The translations under genes and the position numbers were made by a program. From Prevotella sp. (GTDB lineage Bacteria; Bacteroidota; Bacteroidia; Bacteroidales; Bacteroidaceae), in assembly GCA_017483185.1 (NCBI GenBank), contig JAFULM010000049.1, positions 25,318-89,317 of the forward strand: a stretch of DNA of 64,000 bases. Reading direction: 5' to 3'. Shown here piece after piece: positions 52,583 to 62,127 of the stretch. Every line of letters begins with the position of its first letter. Position 1 is the first letter of the stretch. Under the pieces are notes generated by a model. The model had not been told where the DNA came from. It ran no database searches and saw only the letters and a list, made by a program, of their open reading frames with translations.

Positions 52583-53350
52583 TTACTTTATTTTATTATT
52601 ATTGTTTATTATCAATTTTTCAAGGAAACGTATTTGGTCTGCAAAGTAAGCATTTTTTTTTGGATAATTCAAACTTAATCGCTTAATAATTTCCAAAGCC
52701 TTTGAATATCGTCCCTGTTTTACGTAAATTCGGGCCAAAGTCTCCGTGAAATAGCTTTCATCTCCGTTTTTTCCGTTTTCTTTGTCTGTTTCTTCGATTT
52801 GGGGAACGAAAAGCGGGTTCTCGCTTAAAACAATCTTGCCCTTGTCGTTTTCAATGAAGTCGTCGATGAGGTTGTGTCCGATCAGCAATGGAGCATCGTT
52901 TTGGTCTGACGGCTCGTTGTCGCTTTCTGTTGCCAGCATGTATCCTACGTAGTCTATTGCGGCATCGGCGGGTGACGGCTTGCGTTTTTTCTTCTTGTCC
53001 TTATCTTCTTCTTGTGGGATGGAGTCTAAGAAGGTGTCTATCAGTGATATTGTCCGGTCGGTCTCGATGCCGGCCGATACCGGTGTTTTCTCTTTGTTTG
53101 TCTGATGTTTTGTTGCCAGTCGGTAGTGGGCGGCCTCCACCATGCGGAATATCACTTTTCTGTCAGTGATGTATATGGACGCGCGGCGCAACTCTTCGTC
53201 GAACATAGGGTCGTGCAACAGGTAGAGATTTTGCAGCATCAGCAACCGTGCTGTCTGAAAATATGGATACAGTGCAAGCATGGAACGGAGCTCGTACAAG
53301 GTGTCCCTGTCGAGTTGTTCGGGATGATTGATGAGTTCTGTTATTTCCAT
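52583..53350 (-). CDS. TPR-like hypothetical protein in the secG operon
   Basis: This 255-residue cytosolic protein has a helical N-terminal domain (ELRSMLALYPYFQTARLLML), a charged linker (KDKKKKRKPSP) and one TPR-like pair at the C-terminus (ETLARIYVKQGRYSKALEII). No enzymatic motif. Conserved position between lptE and secG in Bacteroidales suggests envelope biogenesis support; function unknown. Confidence 0.75.
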   Translation of the reverse strand: MEITELINHPEQLDRDTLYELRSMLALYPYFQTARLLMLQNLYLLHDPMFDEELRRASIYITDRKVIFRMVEAAHYRLATKHQTNKEKTPVSAGIETDRTISLIDTFLDSIPQEEDKDKKKKRKPSPADAAIDYVGYMLATESDNEPSDQNDAPLLIGHNLIDDFIENDKGKIVLSENPLFVPQIEETDKENGKNGDESYFTETLARIYVKQGRYSKALEIIKRLSLNYPKKNAYFADQIRFLEKLIINNNNKIK

Positions 53351-53359
53351 AAATGTCTG

Positions 53360-53938
53360 TTACCAGTTGGCTACGGTTGCATTAAAAATCTGGTCGGTTA
53401 TCTCGTCAACCATCTGGGTAACGAGTTCCTCCTGCACGGAGTTGAGCGACTTTGTTGTTTCGTATGTGGCGGAAGCCGTAAACTGACGTTCAAAGTCTTC
53501 CGTGTGTTTCGCGTTGTTCGTGAATCTCACGTTGACCGTCATCGACAGTTCTGTCTGTGCCGAATATCCTTCGCTCGAAACAGCCTTGTTGCGCTGTTCG
53601 TAGCGTGTTATTTCGCCTTCCACTTTCAGATCGCCGTTGCGCTTGACCTGTATGAGGCGGGTGTGGTTGGCATAAATATCTTTCAGTTTGTTGTTGAATA
53701 TGCTTGCCATTGGTCCCCAGACATAGCTGGAGCGTATGGGGAAGTCTGCAATCTGAATCGTTTTGGTCGTGCTGTAGTTGATGCTTGCACCGTTGAACTT
53801 GTAGGACACCGAGCACGACAGAAGCAACAAGAAGGCAGCCGAACATAAGACCATCAGACATCGGTGCGGCCTCTTGGACGGTCCTGTCTTGCGGTTGATG
53901 TTTCTGATAAGTCCCATTATTCCTTTCATATTTTCCAC
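53360..53938 (-). CDS. lptE: LptE family LPS assembly lipoprotein
   Basis: This 192-residue protein has a signal and lipobox (FLLLLSC) followed by the Bacteroidetes LptE start (SVSYKFNGASINY) and YEQRNKAVSSEGYSAQTELSMTV. It should partner LptD at the outer membrane. 9 bp upstream of the TPR gene. Confidence 0.85.
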   Translation of the reverse strand: MENMKGIMGLIRNINRKTGPSKRPHRCLMVLCSAAFLLLLSCSVSYKFNGASINYSTTKTIQIADFPIRSSYVWGPMASIFNNKLKDIYANHTRLIQVKRNGDLKVEGEITRYEQRNKAVSSEGYSAQTELSMTVNVRFTNNAKHTEDFERQFTASATYETTKSLNSVQEELVTQMVDEITDQIFNATVANW

Positions 53939-54045
53939 TTATTTGTCGCTTCTCTTATTTATATATAATAATGTGTAGTGCTCCGTTTCTGTTACTGTTC
54001 GCCTAAAGTGGCGTCCGTGTCGTGTGATGCGTCTGTTGGCAGGTG

Positions 54046-55299
54046 TTATTCCAATCCATATTGCTTTATCCTGCGATAGAGCGTGCGGTCCGAGATGCCA
54101 AGTTCTTGTGCCGCCTTCTTTCTGTTTCCGTCGTTTCGTTCCAGTGCCTTTTCCAGCATTTGGCGGCTCAGGTCGTTGAGATTGAGACTTTCCGACTCAT
54201 GTTCCGGCTCGACATATTCCTCCGCGATGGCGTCTTCGGCCTGTCGTTTCTGCTGTGGTGAGGAGATGTATATCTGTTGTGCCGGCATAGAGGCCGGTGC
54301 TGCGGGCATGGTTCCGACCTCATTGTCTTTTCCGACCATTGTCGTATTGCCTTGAGCGTCTTCAATCTGTTTTTTCAGCATGTTGACGTTGCGGCGCAGT
54401 TCGTTGACGTTGCCACGCAGTTCAAACAGAATTTTGTATAGTATTTCGCGCTCGTTTTCAAAGCTGTGGTCGCTGCCTTTGTTGATTGTGACCAACTGTG
54501 TGCTCTCCTGATCCTGTGGAATGAAGTGGGCGAGGACTTGTGGTGTGATCTGGCGTTCGGTGCTGAGTATGGATATCTGTTCTGTGATGTTCTTCAGCTG
54601 GCGAACATTCCCCGGCCATTTATATTTCATGAGAATCTGTTTCGCCTCGTCCGTCAGTACGACTTTCTCCATCCGGTATTTTTCGGCCATCTGCATGGCG
54701 AAGAGGCGGAAGAGCAACACGATGTCGTCTCCGCGGTCGCGTAGCGGTGGCATCTGTATCGGTATGGAGTTGAGACGGTAGTATAGGTCTTCGCGAAAGC
54801 GTCCTTCGCTGATTGCTTTTCGTATGTTGACATTTGTAGCTGCTACGATGCGCACGTCCGTTCGTTTTACCTCGGTCGCTCCGACGGGAATATATTCTCC
54901 CGTCTCGAGCACGCGCAGCAGCCTCGCCTGTGTCGCAAGCGGCAGTTCGCCGACTTCGTCGAGGAAGAGGGTGCCCTTATTTGCCACACCGAAATATCCG
55001 GGACTGTCATTGATGGCTCCCGTGAAAGAACCCTTCACGTGACCGAACAACTCGCTGTCGATGGTGCCTTCGGGAATGGAACCGCAGTTGATGGCGAAGT
55101 ACTTTTCCCGTCGCCGCGGCGAATTGTCATGGATGACGCGCGGAATAATCTCTTTGCCGACACCACTTTCGCCCACGATGAGCACACTGAGGTCTGTCGG
55201 TGCCACTTGGAGAGCGACGTCGAGGACATGGTTCAGTGCATCGCAGTTGCCCACGATATTGTACCGTTGCTTGATGGTCTGCAGTTCGGATGTCTTCAT
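54046..55299 (-). CDS. Sigma-54 dependent transcriptional activator without receiver domain
   Basis: This 417-residue bacterial enhancer-binding protein starts directly with the AAA+ domain: Walker A VGESGVGKE (42-50), the sigma-54 contact loop GSFTGA (90-95; GAFTGA variant), Walker B TLFLDEVGEL and the R-finger region FREDLYYRLN. A coiled linker (NELRRNVNMLKKQIEDAQGN) precedes a Fis-type HTH (NRKKAAQELGISDRTLYRRI). No N-terminal sensory domain, so activity may be set by level or partner proteins. The sigma-54 promoter of hsp20 in this window is a possible target, by inference. Confidence 0.92.
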   Translation of the reverse strand: MKTSELQTIKQRYNIVGNCDALNHVLDVALQVAPTDLSVLIVGESGVGKEIIPRVIHDNSPRRREKYFAINCGSIPEGTIDSELFGHVKGSFTGAINDSPGYFGVANKGTLFLDEVGELPLATQARLLRVLETGEYIPVGATEVKRTDVRIVAATNVNIRKAISEGRFREDLYYRLNSIPIQMPPLRDRGDDIVLLFRLFAMQMAEKYRMEKVVLTDEAKQILMKYKWPGNVRQLKNITEQISILSTERQITPQVLAHFIPQDQESTQLVTINKGSDHSFENEREILYKILFELRGNVNELRRNVNMLKKQIEDAQGNTTMVGKDNEVGTMPAAPASMPAQQIYISSPQQKRQAEDAIAEEYVEPEHESESLNLNDLSRQMLEKALERNDGNRKKAAQELGISDRTLYRRIKQYGLE

Positions 55300-55307
55300 T
55301 TAGCTGA

Positions 55308-55315
55308 CAAAATTA
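55308..55315 (-). promoter_or_regulatory. -7 box of the sigma-54 activator operon
   Basis: TAATTTTG on the minus strand, 9 nt before ATG 55299, leaving a very short leader; -33 poor. Confidence 0.5.
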
Positions 55316-55441
55316 CACAATTTATTCGATATCTCGACAGTTTGGCATACTTTTTTTGATGTTTTGACAAATTGGAGCATGGCTTTATACTCAATTCCTG
55401 ATTTTGATCAGCGGCTCTTTGATGATTAGTGATTATAATAA

Positions 55442-55489
55442 GAAAGAGGAGTCGGAACGGCATGACGCCATGTCTTGACTCCTCTTTCC
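55442..55489 (-). terminator. Terminator of the BspA-like remnant
   Basis: gaaagaggagtc (55442-55453) and its exact complement (55478-55489); on the minus strand a T-rich stretch follows. Confidence 0.75.
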
Positions 55490-55547
55490 TGATTATGTCG
55501 GAACGCAGCTGTGTGTTTGGCGTTGTTCCGAAAAAGAGACGGGCTCT

Positions 55548-55855
55548 TTATTTCACGAGAACCTTCTTTCCGTTTACTATGTTCAGACCGAGCTTCGGCT
55601 CGTTGAGCTTGCGGCCGTTGAGGTCATAATAGAGGTTCTGTCGGGGGTGTCATCGGCATTGATGCCGTTTATTCCCGACACGTCAATGTCTTCCATATTT
55701 ACGAAGTTCAACCACGGGTCAGTCGTGCGGTATATCTCCAATGCCGTCCGGGGAACATAAAGTGTCGCCGTCTGATATTGTTCATTGTCGAAGCCGTAGC
55801 TGTCGACGGTTGGCGGAACAGTGTTCAGAGAGTAGACCGACGTCAGGCCGCTTCA
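55548..55855 (-). pseudogene. 3' remnant of a BspA-like leucine-rich surface protein gene
   Basis: The minus strand encodes SLNTVPPTVDSYGFDNEQYQ, then TATLYVPRTALEIYRTTDPW, the usual end of BspA-like LRR_5 proteins, followed by DVSGINGINADDTP. A missing C in a C5 run (around 55646) shifts the frame; the continuation QNLYYDLNGRKLNEPKL ... VNGKKVLVK-stop is a T9SS-type C-terminus. Upstream the homology stops at about 55853 with a stop codon and AT-rich sequence. The gene was truncated by the insertion of the island to its right. Confidence 0.8.
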
Positions 55856-56250
55856 ATTATAGTATATAGATATTGCTGGTTATCAGTTGTTTATAGTTAA
55901 TACGATAGAAAAGTGGAGCGGTTTTTATTTGAAGACATAAGCAAAGCTGAATTTTAACGACTTTAACTTTTGTAAACCACAATAATTATAGAAATGTGCA
56001 AGTTTTGTGCTGACAATATTGCATGACATTATATTTATACATTTTTATTTCAAAAACAGTTTTGTACATTATCATGCAATCTAATGAAGTTTCGATATTT
56101 CAAATCTGACAGGGGCATTTTATACAAAATAGAGTTAAAATATAGTTAAATAGTAGTTTAGCTACAAATTTCATAGAATATATTTCTTTATTAAAGAAAA
56201 TAATTTGTAATTTTGCACCCAAATTACAATAATGACATAAATACATAATC
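55856..56250. other. AT-rich left flank of the defence island
   Basis: About 395 bp without a convincing gene. It holds a 9 bp dyad (attgcatga ... tcatgcaat, about 56018-56085) and TAATTTTG at 56208-56215, a probable -7 box for the ATPase gene 38 nt downstream. The composition change from the BspA remnant is abrupt. Confidence 0.6.
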
Positions 56251-56252
56251 CT

Positions 56253-57533
56253 ATGATAAGAGATTTCTGGGTAAAGAATTATCTTTCCATTCGAGATAAA
56301 CAGAAGTTGAGTTTCTTGGCTAAGGGACCTTCTTCGGAACTTGTTACAGAGGTTGCCGAAGGGGTATTCTTGTACAAATTAGGAATTCTGTATGGTTCTA
56401 ATGCTTCTGGGAAATCCAATATGCTGATTGCTTTGAATGAAGTTTTTCGCTTGTTAGTTCTGCCAAAATCAGATGCGACTCAAAGAATAAACGGAAGTAT
56501 CCCTTTCGTACTCACAAAGGATGAGCCAACCGAAATGCATGTTTCGTTCTATGCTAATGGCATCAGATACGACTATGGTGTAGAATTCAATGACAAGTAC
56601 ATCTTGAGCGAAGCATTATATTATTACCCGAACAAATCAAAGTCGTTGTTCTATGAGCGCACATTTGTCGGCGATAATGTACAGGCAGAAATCAAGTTTG
56701 GTTCAAGTCTCAAATTGCTCATAAAAACGCAAGAGAGCATTCGTGAGAACACCTTGAATAATCATAGTGTTTTGTCTGTTTGCAGAAAAGCCGCATTGAA
56801 AGAAGATATTGCTCAATTCAATATTCTTCATGGCTGGATTATGGAGAACTATCACGATGTAGATGGGGACGGTGAGAAGGGGCTCGTGGAAATCCTAAAG
56901 GATGCTTATAGTAATCCTAAAAAGCGTAAGTTTTACAACACCATGCTTCAAAAGGCTGATTTGAACATCTTGGAATATAAACCTATCATAGAAGATCGCT
57001 TTGTGCCTAATGAGTTCCGTGAACGCATCCAAAAGGAAAATATCCCAGAGGAAATGAAGGAGGCACTGCTTAAACCTACTTCCGACTCCATTGCATTTGT
57101 CAATCACTCTATAAATGGAGATTTTGATATTCCTCTTAAATGGCAGTCAAAAGGTACTCAAAAATATATACGCATTCTAGAGGCATTATATGACATGATA
57201 ACAAATTCTCATGTGTATTATCTTGATGAATTAGGTGAAGATTTACACAATGACTTGTTGTACTACTATCTCAATGTCTTTATATTCAACTCAGAAAAAT
57301 CACAGTTGATTATCACCAGTCAGGAAACGACATTGTTGTCACAAGACCTTATCAATGAAAACAGAGGTGTTGTGTGGTTTGTTGAGAAGAACAAAGAAAC
57401 AGCCTCTTCAGAGTATTCTCGCGGTGACTCTTTCGGGCTGCACAAGAATTTGTCTCTATATAATTCTTACCGCATTGGACGTTTGGGAGCAAAGCCTGAG
57501 TTGGGCAGTATATTCATAAATCTGGAGGATTGA
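56253..57533 (+). CDS. RloA-like AAA15-family ATPase (RloAB/AbiL-type defence)
   Basis: This 426-residue ABC-type ATPase of the SMC/OLD-like class has the N-terminal FWVKNYLSIRDKQKLSF and Walker A LYGSNASGKSN (46-56). The ABC signature region is followed by Walker B VYYLDELGEDLHNDL near 325, with switch residues in QLIITSQETTL. It is followed after 1 bp by the RloB-like gene. The pair is known as RloA/RloB or AbiLi/AbiLii, an anti-phage module; the sensor/toxin split is inferred (ATPase sensor). Confidence 0.85.
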   Translation: MIRDFWVKNYLSIRDKQKLSFLAKGPSSELVTEVAEGVFLYKLGILYGSNASGKSNMLIALNEVFRLLVLPKSDATQRINGSIPFVLTKDEPTEMHVSFYANGIRYDYGVEFNDKYILSEALYYYPNKSKSLFYERTFVGDNVQAEIKFGSSLKLLIKTQESIRENTLNNHSVLSVCRKAALKEDIAQFNILHGWIMENYHDVDGDGEKGLVEILKDAYSNPKKRKFYNTMLQKADLNILEYKPIIEDRFVPNEFRERIQKENIPEEMKEALLKPTSDSIAFVNHSINGDFDIPLKWQSKGTQKYIRILEALYDMITNSHVYYLDELGEDLHNDLLYYYLNVFIFNSEKSQLIITSQETTLLSQDLINENRGVVWFVEKNKETASSEYSRGDSFGLHKNLSLYNSYRIGRLGAKPELGSIFINLED

Positions 57534-57534
57534 C

Positions 57535-58140
57535 ATGGGAAAATTACGACAAGCAGCACTTATCTTGGGTGAAGGACCTACGGAATTTTTCTACTTCAAG
57601 TCCTTGTGTGATGTGTTCAAACGCTTGACTATCAAGCCAGACTATCCGAAGCATACAAGTATCAAGGAACTTGATTTGAAAATAGCTGAGGGTGTGGCAA
57701 TGGGCTACAGCCACATCTTCTGTATTATTGATATGGACACGAAGAATGTAGAGCCAGAGTGTTCACAATATCAGAAGCTAAAGGCTAAGTATGCCAAGCC
57801 CATCGACAAACCAAAGAAAGGTATTTACTGCGAGGTGGAATTCTTCGAAACTCACCGCTGCACCGAGTTATTCTTCCTCTACTATTTCCGCTATACCTCA
57901 CGTCCATATGATTCACAAGAGCCTTTGCTCAAAAACTTGAACCAATGTGTAGAATACAAGAAAACAATGGACTTCTTCATCAAGACCAAGGGGCTGCACA
58001 GTTACTTTGAACGCAACGGAGGAAGCCTTGAAAAGGCTATTGCCAATGCTAACCGTTCAATGGATGAGAAACAAAAAGGAGGTAGAGATTATACTTATTC
58101 CGAATTGGGAAGAATGATAGAGGTATTAGAAACTTTATAA
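57535..58140 (+). CDS. RloB-like Toprim-fold protein
   Basis: This 201-residue RloB family protein has LILGEGPTEFFYF (Glu13/Glu17) and CIIDMDTKN (Asp66, Asp68), fitting a Toprim-like metal site, then EVEFFETHRCTELFF. By analogy to AriB/OLD systems it is the likely nuclease effector of the RloA ATPase. 1 bp after rloA and 10 bp before the next pair. Confidence 0.85.
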   Translation: MGKLRQAALILGEGPTEFFYFKSLCDVFKRLTIKPDYPKHTSIKELDLKIAEGVAMGYSHIFCIIDMDTKNVEPECSQYQKLKAKYAKPIDKPKKGIYCEVEFFETHRCTELFFLYYFRYTSRPYDSQEPLLKNLNQCVEYKKTMDFFIKTKGLHSYFERNGGSLEKAIANANRSMDEKQKGGRDYTYSELGRMIEVLETL

Positions 58141-58150
58141 TAATTAATAT

Positions 58151-58846
58151 ATGACAGTCGATTCTCATTCATATACTATCAAAATTAATAAAATGATGGA
58201 ACCTAATGTAAGATTCATTAGAGTCCAACCTAATAATCTACAGATTACGTTAGGCGATATATTGAAGACCCTTTCCTCCATGTGTTGGATTAGCCAAATG
58301 ACAGATGTATTGAAGCAAGCTTATCAAGTAAGAGCACAAGGGACTATTGATAAGTTAAGAAATGATTTTACCAATGGAACGGATTCAGAAATTATTCGTA
58401 ACACAGGAGAATATATCGTCTCGGAATTAACCCGAAGTTCCATTGTGAATGAACTAAATTACATGGATATACCCTTGGGGGAGTTATTCAAGCAAAAAGC
58501 TTCTGGCAATCCTGGATTTGACATTTTTACCGTTAACACAAACGAACAAATATTATTTGGTGAGGCAAAGTATGTCACGAATTCGAATGCTTACAACAAT
58601 GCAATAAAACAAATCAATCGCTTTATTACAGAGAAGCGTGACCTAACGGGCCTTCCAGATTTGGTTCAGTTTGATATTGCCAATGCGATAAGCAAGGCTT
58701 CTAATGGAGATAGAGGATTCATTGCAGGATTCTCTTCTACAACGATATCTAATGCAGATATAGAACAAAACATTAAAGACAATGAAGCTTATAAAGCGTT
58801 ACCCAAAGATAAAGAAATAATCTGTGTAGCTGTTGATGTACGATGA
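58151..58846 (+). CDS. HamA-like (DUF1837-type) PD-(D/E)XK nuclease
   Basis: This 231-residue protein matches the layout of HamA in Hachiman: NTGEYIVSEL (Glu87/92), PGFDIF (Asp124) and LFGEAKYV (Glu138, Lys140) form a PD-(D/E)XK site in a 65-residue span. Its stop overlaps the start of a superfamily 2 helicase gene (ATGA, 58843-58846), the HamAB arrangement. Similarity is by motif spacing and context; a related but distinct nuclease-helicase module is possible. Confidence 0.65.
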   Translation: MTVDSHSYTIKINKMMEPNVRFIRVQPNNLQITLGDILKTLSSMCWISQMTDVLKQAYQVRAQGTIDKLRNDFTNGTDSEIIRNTGEYIVSELTRSSIVNELNYMDIPLGELFKQKASGNPGFDIFTVNTNEQILFGEAKYVTNSNAYNNAIKQINRFITEKRDLTGLPDLVQFDIANAISKASNGDRGFIAGFSSTTISNADIEQNIKDNEAYKALPKDKEIICVAVDVR

Positions 58847-61154
58847 ATAGAATTAAAGATATAATTGAAGGTCGAGAAGTTGAAGCATTGCTGCAAACAA
58901 CTATTGACAATATCTTTGTCAATGGACCTGTAAGTATTTCCGATATGGAAACACTTTCCTATATAAAGTACTATCATGCTGAACTGTTTGAAAGATATAA
59001 ACAAAGTATTCTTTTGGCTTCAGGATTATTTTACAAGCCATTAAATACAGAGGCGAAGAATCTAAAAGAACTCATTCTTCAAGACTATAGAGAAGTAATT
59101 TCTACAAATCTTGAAGGGAATTACACCCCCATGCAAGCAGACTTACTTACATCTATTGGTAGGAATAATGTGTTTAGTTTTTCTGCACCTACAAGCACAG
59201 GCAAATCTTATGTATTTCGCCGGTTGATAGAAAGTTCTGAGCATGATGTTGTAATCGTAGTGCCTTCAAGAGCAATGAATACTATCTAAATTTAACGAAT
59301 TCCATAGTTGATACACGTATCAATATCCTTACTTATATTGACATTATAAACCGTGCCCATAGTACAAGGAATGTGTTCATTGTTACACCTGAACGTTGTG
59401 GAATGATATTTAATCATGTTGATGATTTAAGTGTGGATTTGATGTTGTTTGATGAAGCGCAATTGAGTGATGAGATGTCTGTTCGAGGACTTTATTATGA
59501 TGGATTAGTAAGACGTTGTCATCACTCTTTCCCTGATGCTAAGTTTGTATTCGCTCATCCTTATATAGCAAATCCAGACGCTCAAATCGTGAAAAATAAT
59601 CTTATAGGACAGTATTCAGATAGTAAGGTCTATTCATTTAGAAATATTGGTCAGATGTTTTTGCTATATAATTCTGATACAAATAAATATTTCCATTTCG
59701 GAATAGATAAGAACATAATGGGATGTACACGAACGGATTGCTATTTCGACCCAATAGAAAGGGCTATTCATTCAAATGGAAGTACTCTTATATATATGTC
59801 GAAAGCAAAAGTGATTAATTATGATTTCCTAAAAGAATATGATAGGTATGTAAAAATGTGTCCAGAAATTCATACCGATATGGTTGATGACATCATTGAG
59901 GAACTAAAGCTATATACAGGAGGTAACACTTCTGAAAACGGAGATTTTTATTCACGCTTTATTTCTTTACTCCGTCGTGGAATTGTTATCCATCATGGAT
60001 CTATGCCATTGCGGACGCGAGCGTTGGTTGAAAAATTCGTCAACAACAGACTTTGCCGTCTATGTTTCTCCACTTCCACTTTGGAACAAGGCATTAATAT
60101 GCCATTTGATGTCGTGCTTTTAGATCGATTTGAAAACAGCAAGCCTCTTGCTATAAAGAATTTGATAGGCAGAGCAGGTCGTTCATCAAACAAAGATGAT
60201 TTTGATATCGGTTATGTTGTTGTGACATCGAATGCCAATATGACAAAGCTTCGCAATATTCTGTTAGAAGAAAGCATAATCAAAGATTATTCGTCTTTAG
60301 ACAGACGAGATGCATTAGACGAAGATTTTCACGATTATAAGGAAGCTATCAATAACCATACTATGGATGACAGATTTAATATGCCTCCAGTCGTTTTGCA
60401 AAGAATTGTTGAAGGTGACGGTTCACAAGAAGTTAGAGACGTTCTTGATATAATGTTTGACAGAGAAGGGAACCTCATACCCAAAGAAAATTATAAAGAC
60501 ATTGCATCGTCTGCCGCGATTGGAATGCAGAAAATATATGAAAGGTCTCTTGGACGCTCTTTAGGTGATGGTGAAAAGAATGTTTTTAACACAGCAATTC
60601 AACTGATGCTAATACGACTTCTGTTTCATGCTACATTCAAACAATTATGCCGTTGGCGATATTATAATGCCAGTAGATTGAAGGAACGAAAGCAACGCGA
60701 AAAGAAAGGTCTAAAGTCAGACCATCTTTCTAGTGCATTTGTTACTGGATTCAGTGATTTACCTAAGAAAGGACTTCATGTATTCTCTATATTTCCAAAA
60801 GGGACCAAAGCAAAAGATGTAAGTTACGATGCGATTCTTTATGATACTTATGATTTTCTTGACAAATTAATAGATTTTAAGCTCGGTGAGCTTTTTTATG
60901 CTGCATTCATGAGTTATTTCGAAAAGAATCAAGATGAAAAGGCTGAACGTTTTTCTAAGTTACTGCGTTATGGAACAGATGATAGTCGTTATATTTGGAT
61001 GATACGATATGGTCTTGAGTTTGAGGATATTGGAAAACTCGACACACATATCAGAGCTATAGATGCTAATGGTATAGACTTCTATGATAGCATTCATGAA
61101 GTTCCAGAAAGGGATAAAGAAGTCATTAAAAGATATATAAATTTTAATCATTAA
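58843..61154 (+). pseudogene. HamB-like superfamily 2 helicase, interrupted by a frameshift
   Basis: The first frame has YTPMQADLL (Q-motif) and APTSTGKSY (Walker A, 115-123) and ends VVPSRAMNTI-stop at 59289. The other frame resumes as NEYYLNLTNSIVDTRINILT, so motif Ia (PTRALINEY-like) spans a shift at about 59276. It continues FIVTPER, LFDEAQLSDE (motif II, DEAQ), FSTSTLEQGINMP and IGRAGRSS (motif VI) with a helical C-terminal domain to 61154. No slippery heptamer is at the site. It is either a recent inactivating indel or a sequence error. Confidence 0.75.
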
Positions 61155-61166
61155 TTAGAATTATCT

Positions 61167-61203
61167 CGGGCATAAACTTGCGTAAAATACAAGTTTATGC
61201 CCG
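61167..61203. terminator. Terminator after the helicase gene
   Basis: cgggcataaacttg (61167-61180) and its exact complement (61190-61203) with a 9 nt loop; serves the plus-strand defence genes. Confidence 0.8.
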
Positions 61204-61232
61204 AAATACTACAACAGATTTAAGCCATATTC

Positions 61233-61990
61233 TTATAGCTTTGTGATTATGTCCCACAACTCATCGTAGTTTTTTACGACATCGTATGTGACATGACTAT
61301 CAGAGATTGTGGCAAAGTGACGACTTGCACATTCTATCTTCACACTTTCTGCACGACGGTAGTCTTTCAGGCTATCCTTATCATACTCATAGCCTTTCAT
61401 TTCAGCTACAAAGTATATGTGCTTGATGTCACTTCTCTCATGGAATACCACAGCCCAGTCTGGATTGTAGTGTCCAACAGGAGTGTTGTTGATGATGTTG
61501 CCAGCCTTAATTATGAACTCTTCAACATATAGAAGATGTTGAGACTTATCTTTTGCAATATGGGCACGATGACACATCGTGTCAGCACTGTTGTTTCCAC
61601 TAATTTGCCTATAAGATCATACTTCACTTTCTCGTTCACCAGTTCCTTGATGGCATGTGTATCCGTACTATTTACTTTCATGGCAGAGCTTTCGGTAATT
61701 TTCTATTTGCTCTTTATCTCATTGAGTGTGCCTGTCGTTACCAGAATGTTTATTTCCGATACTCTTAGGTGTTTGTCCTGTTCACTGACAGCACGCTGGA
61801 TGAGGTCTTGAAATCAACAGCGTGGTAAGTCTTGTGGTTAATCTTCCGCCATAGTTCCTAAAAATTCTTGCATTCAAATTTCTACGAATCAAACTTTGCC
61901 TCACGTATCTGTCGGGCATTCTCTTGTTTGGCAACACAGGATTAGAATATTGCATTCCACAGTTTCATGATGTCTCCTTATATTCGCTGT
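61233..61990 (-). pseudogene. Remnant of a type III restriction enzyme Res subunit
   Basis: The minus strand holds decayed C-terminal pieces in different frames: WRKINHKTYHAVDF (near 61830), then DKHLRVSEINILVTTGTL with a stop, then AIKELVNEKVKYDLIGKLVE, then the intact end GHYNPDWAVVF ... IYFVAEMKG ... KIECASRHFATIS. These are consecutive elements of Res, with an internal deletion between SQHLLY and VEEFII. No Mod partner is visible. Confidence 0.8.
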
Positions 61991-62127
61991 AATCCTCCTC
62001 AAAGTTAAGCCTCTATAGCAGTTTATCGTTGTAAGTATCACTGTGTGAATTGTCCTTGCCGTAAGCGAATAGAACAAAATCTATTTAAAACATTAATATT
62101 ATATATGTGCATCAAGTTGCCATAAAT

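Noticed and set aside
59260-59300. Programmed ribosomal frameshift in the helicase gene
   Set aside because: No heptameric slippery site or following stem is visible, and the shift disrupts a conserved motif rather than joining domains.
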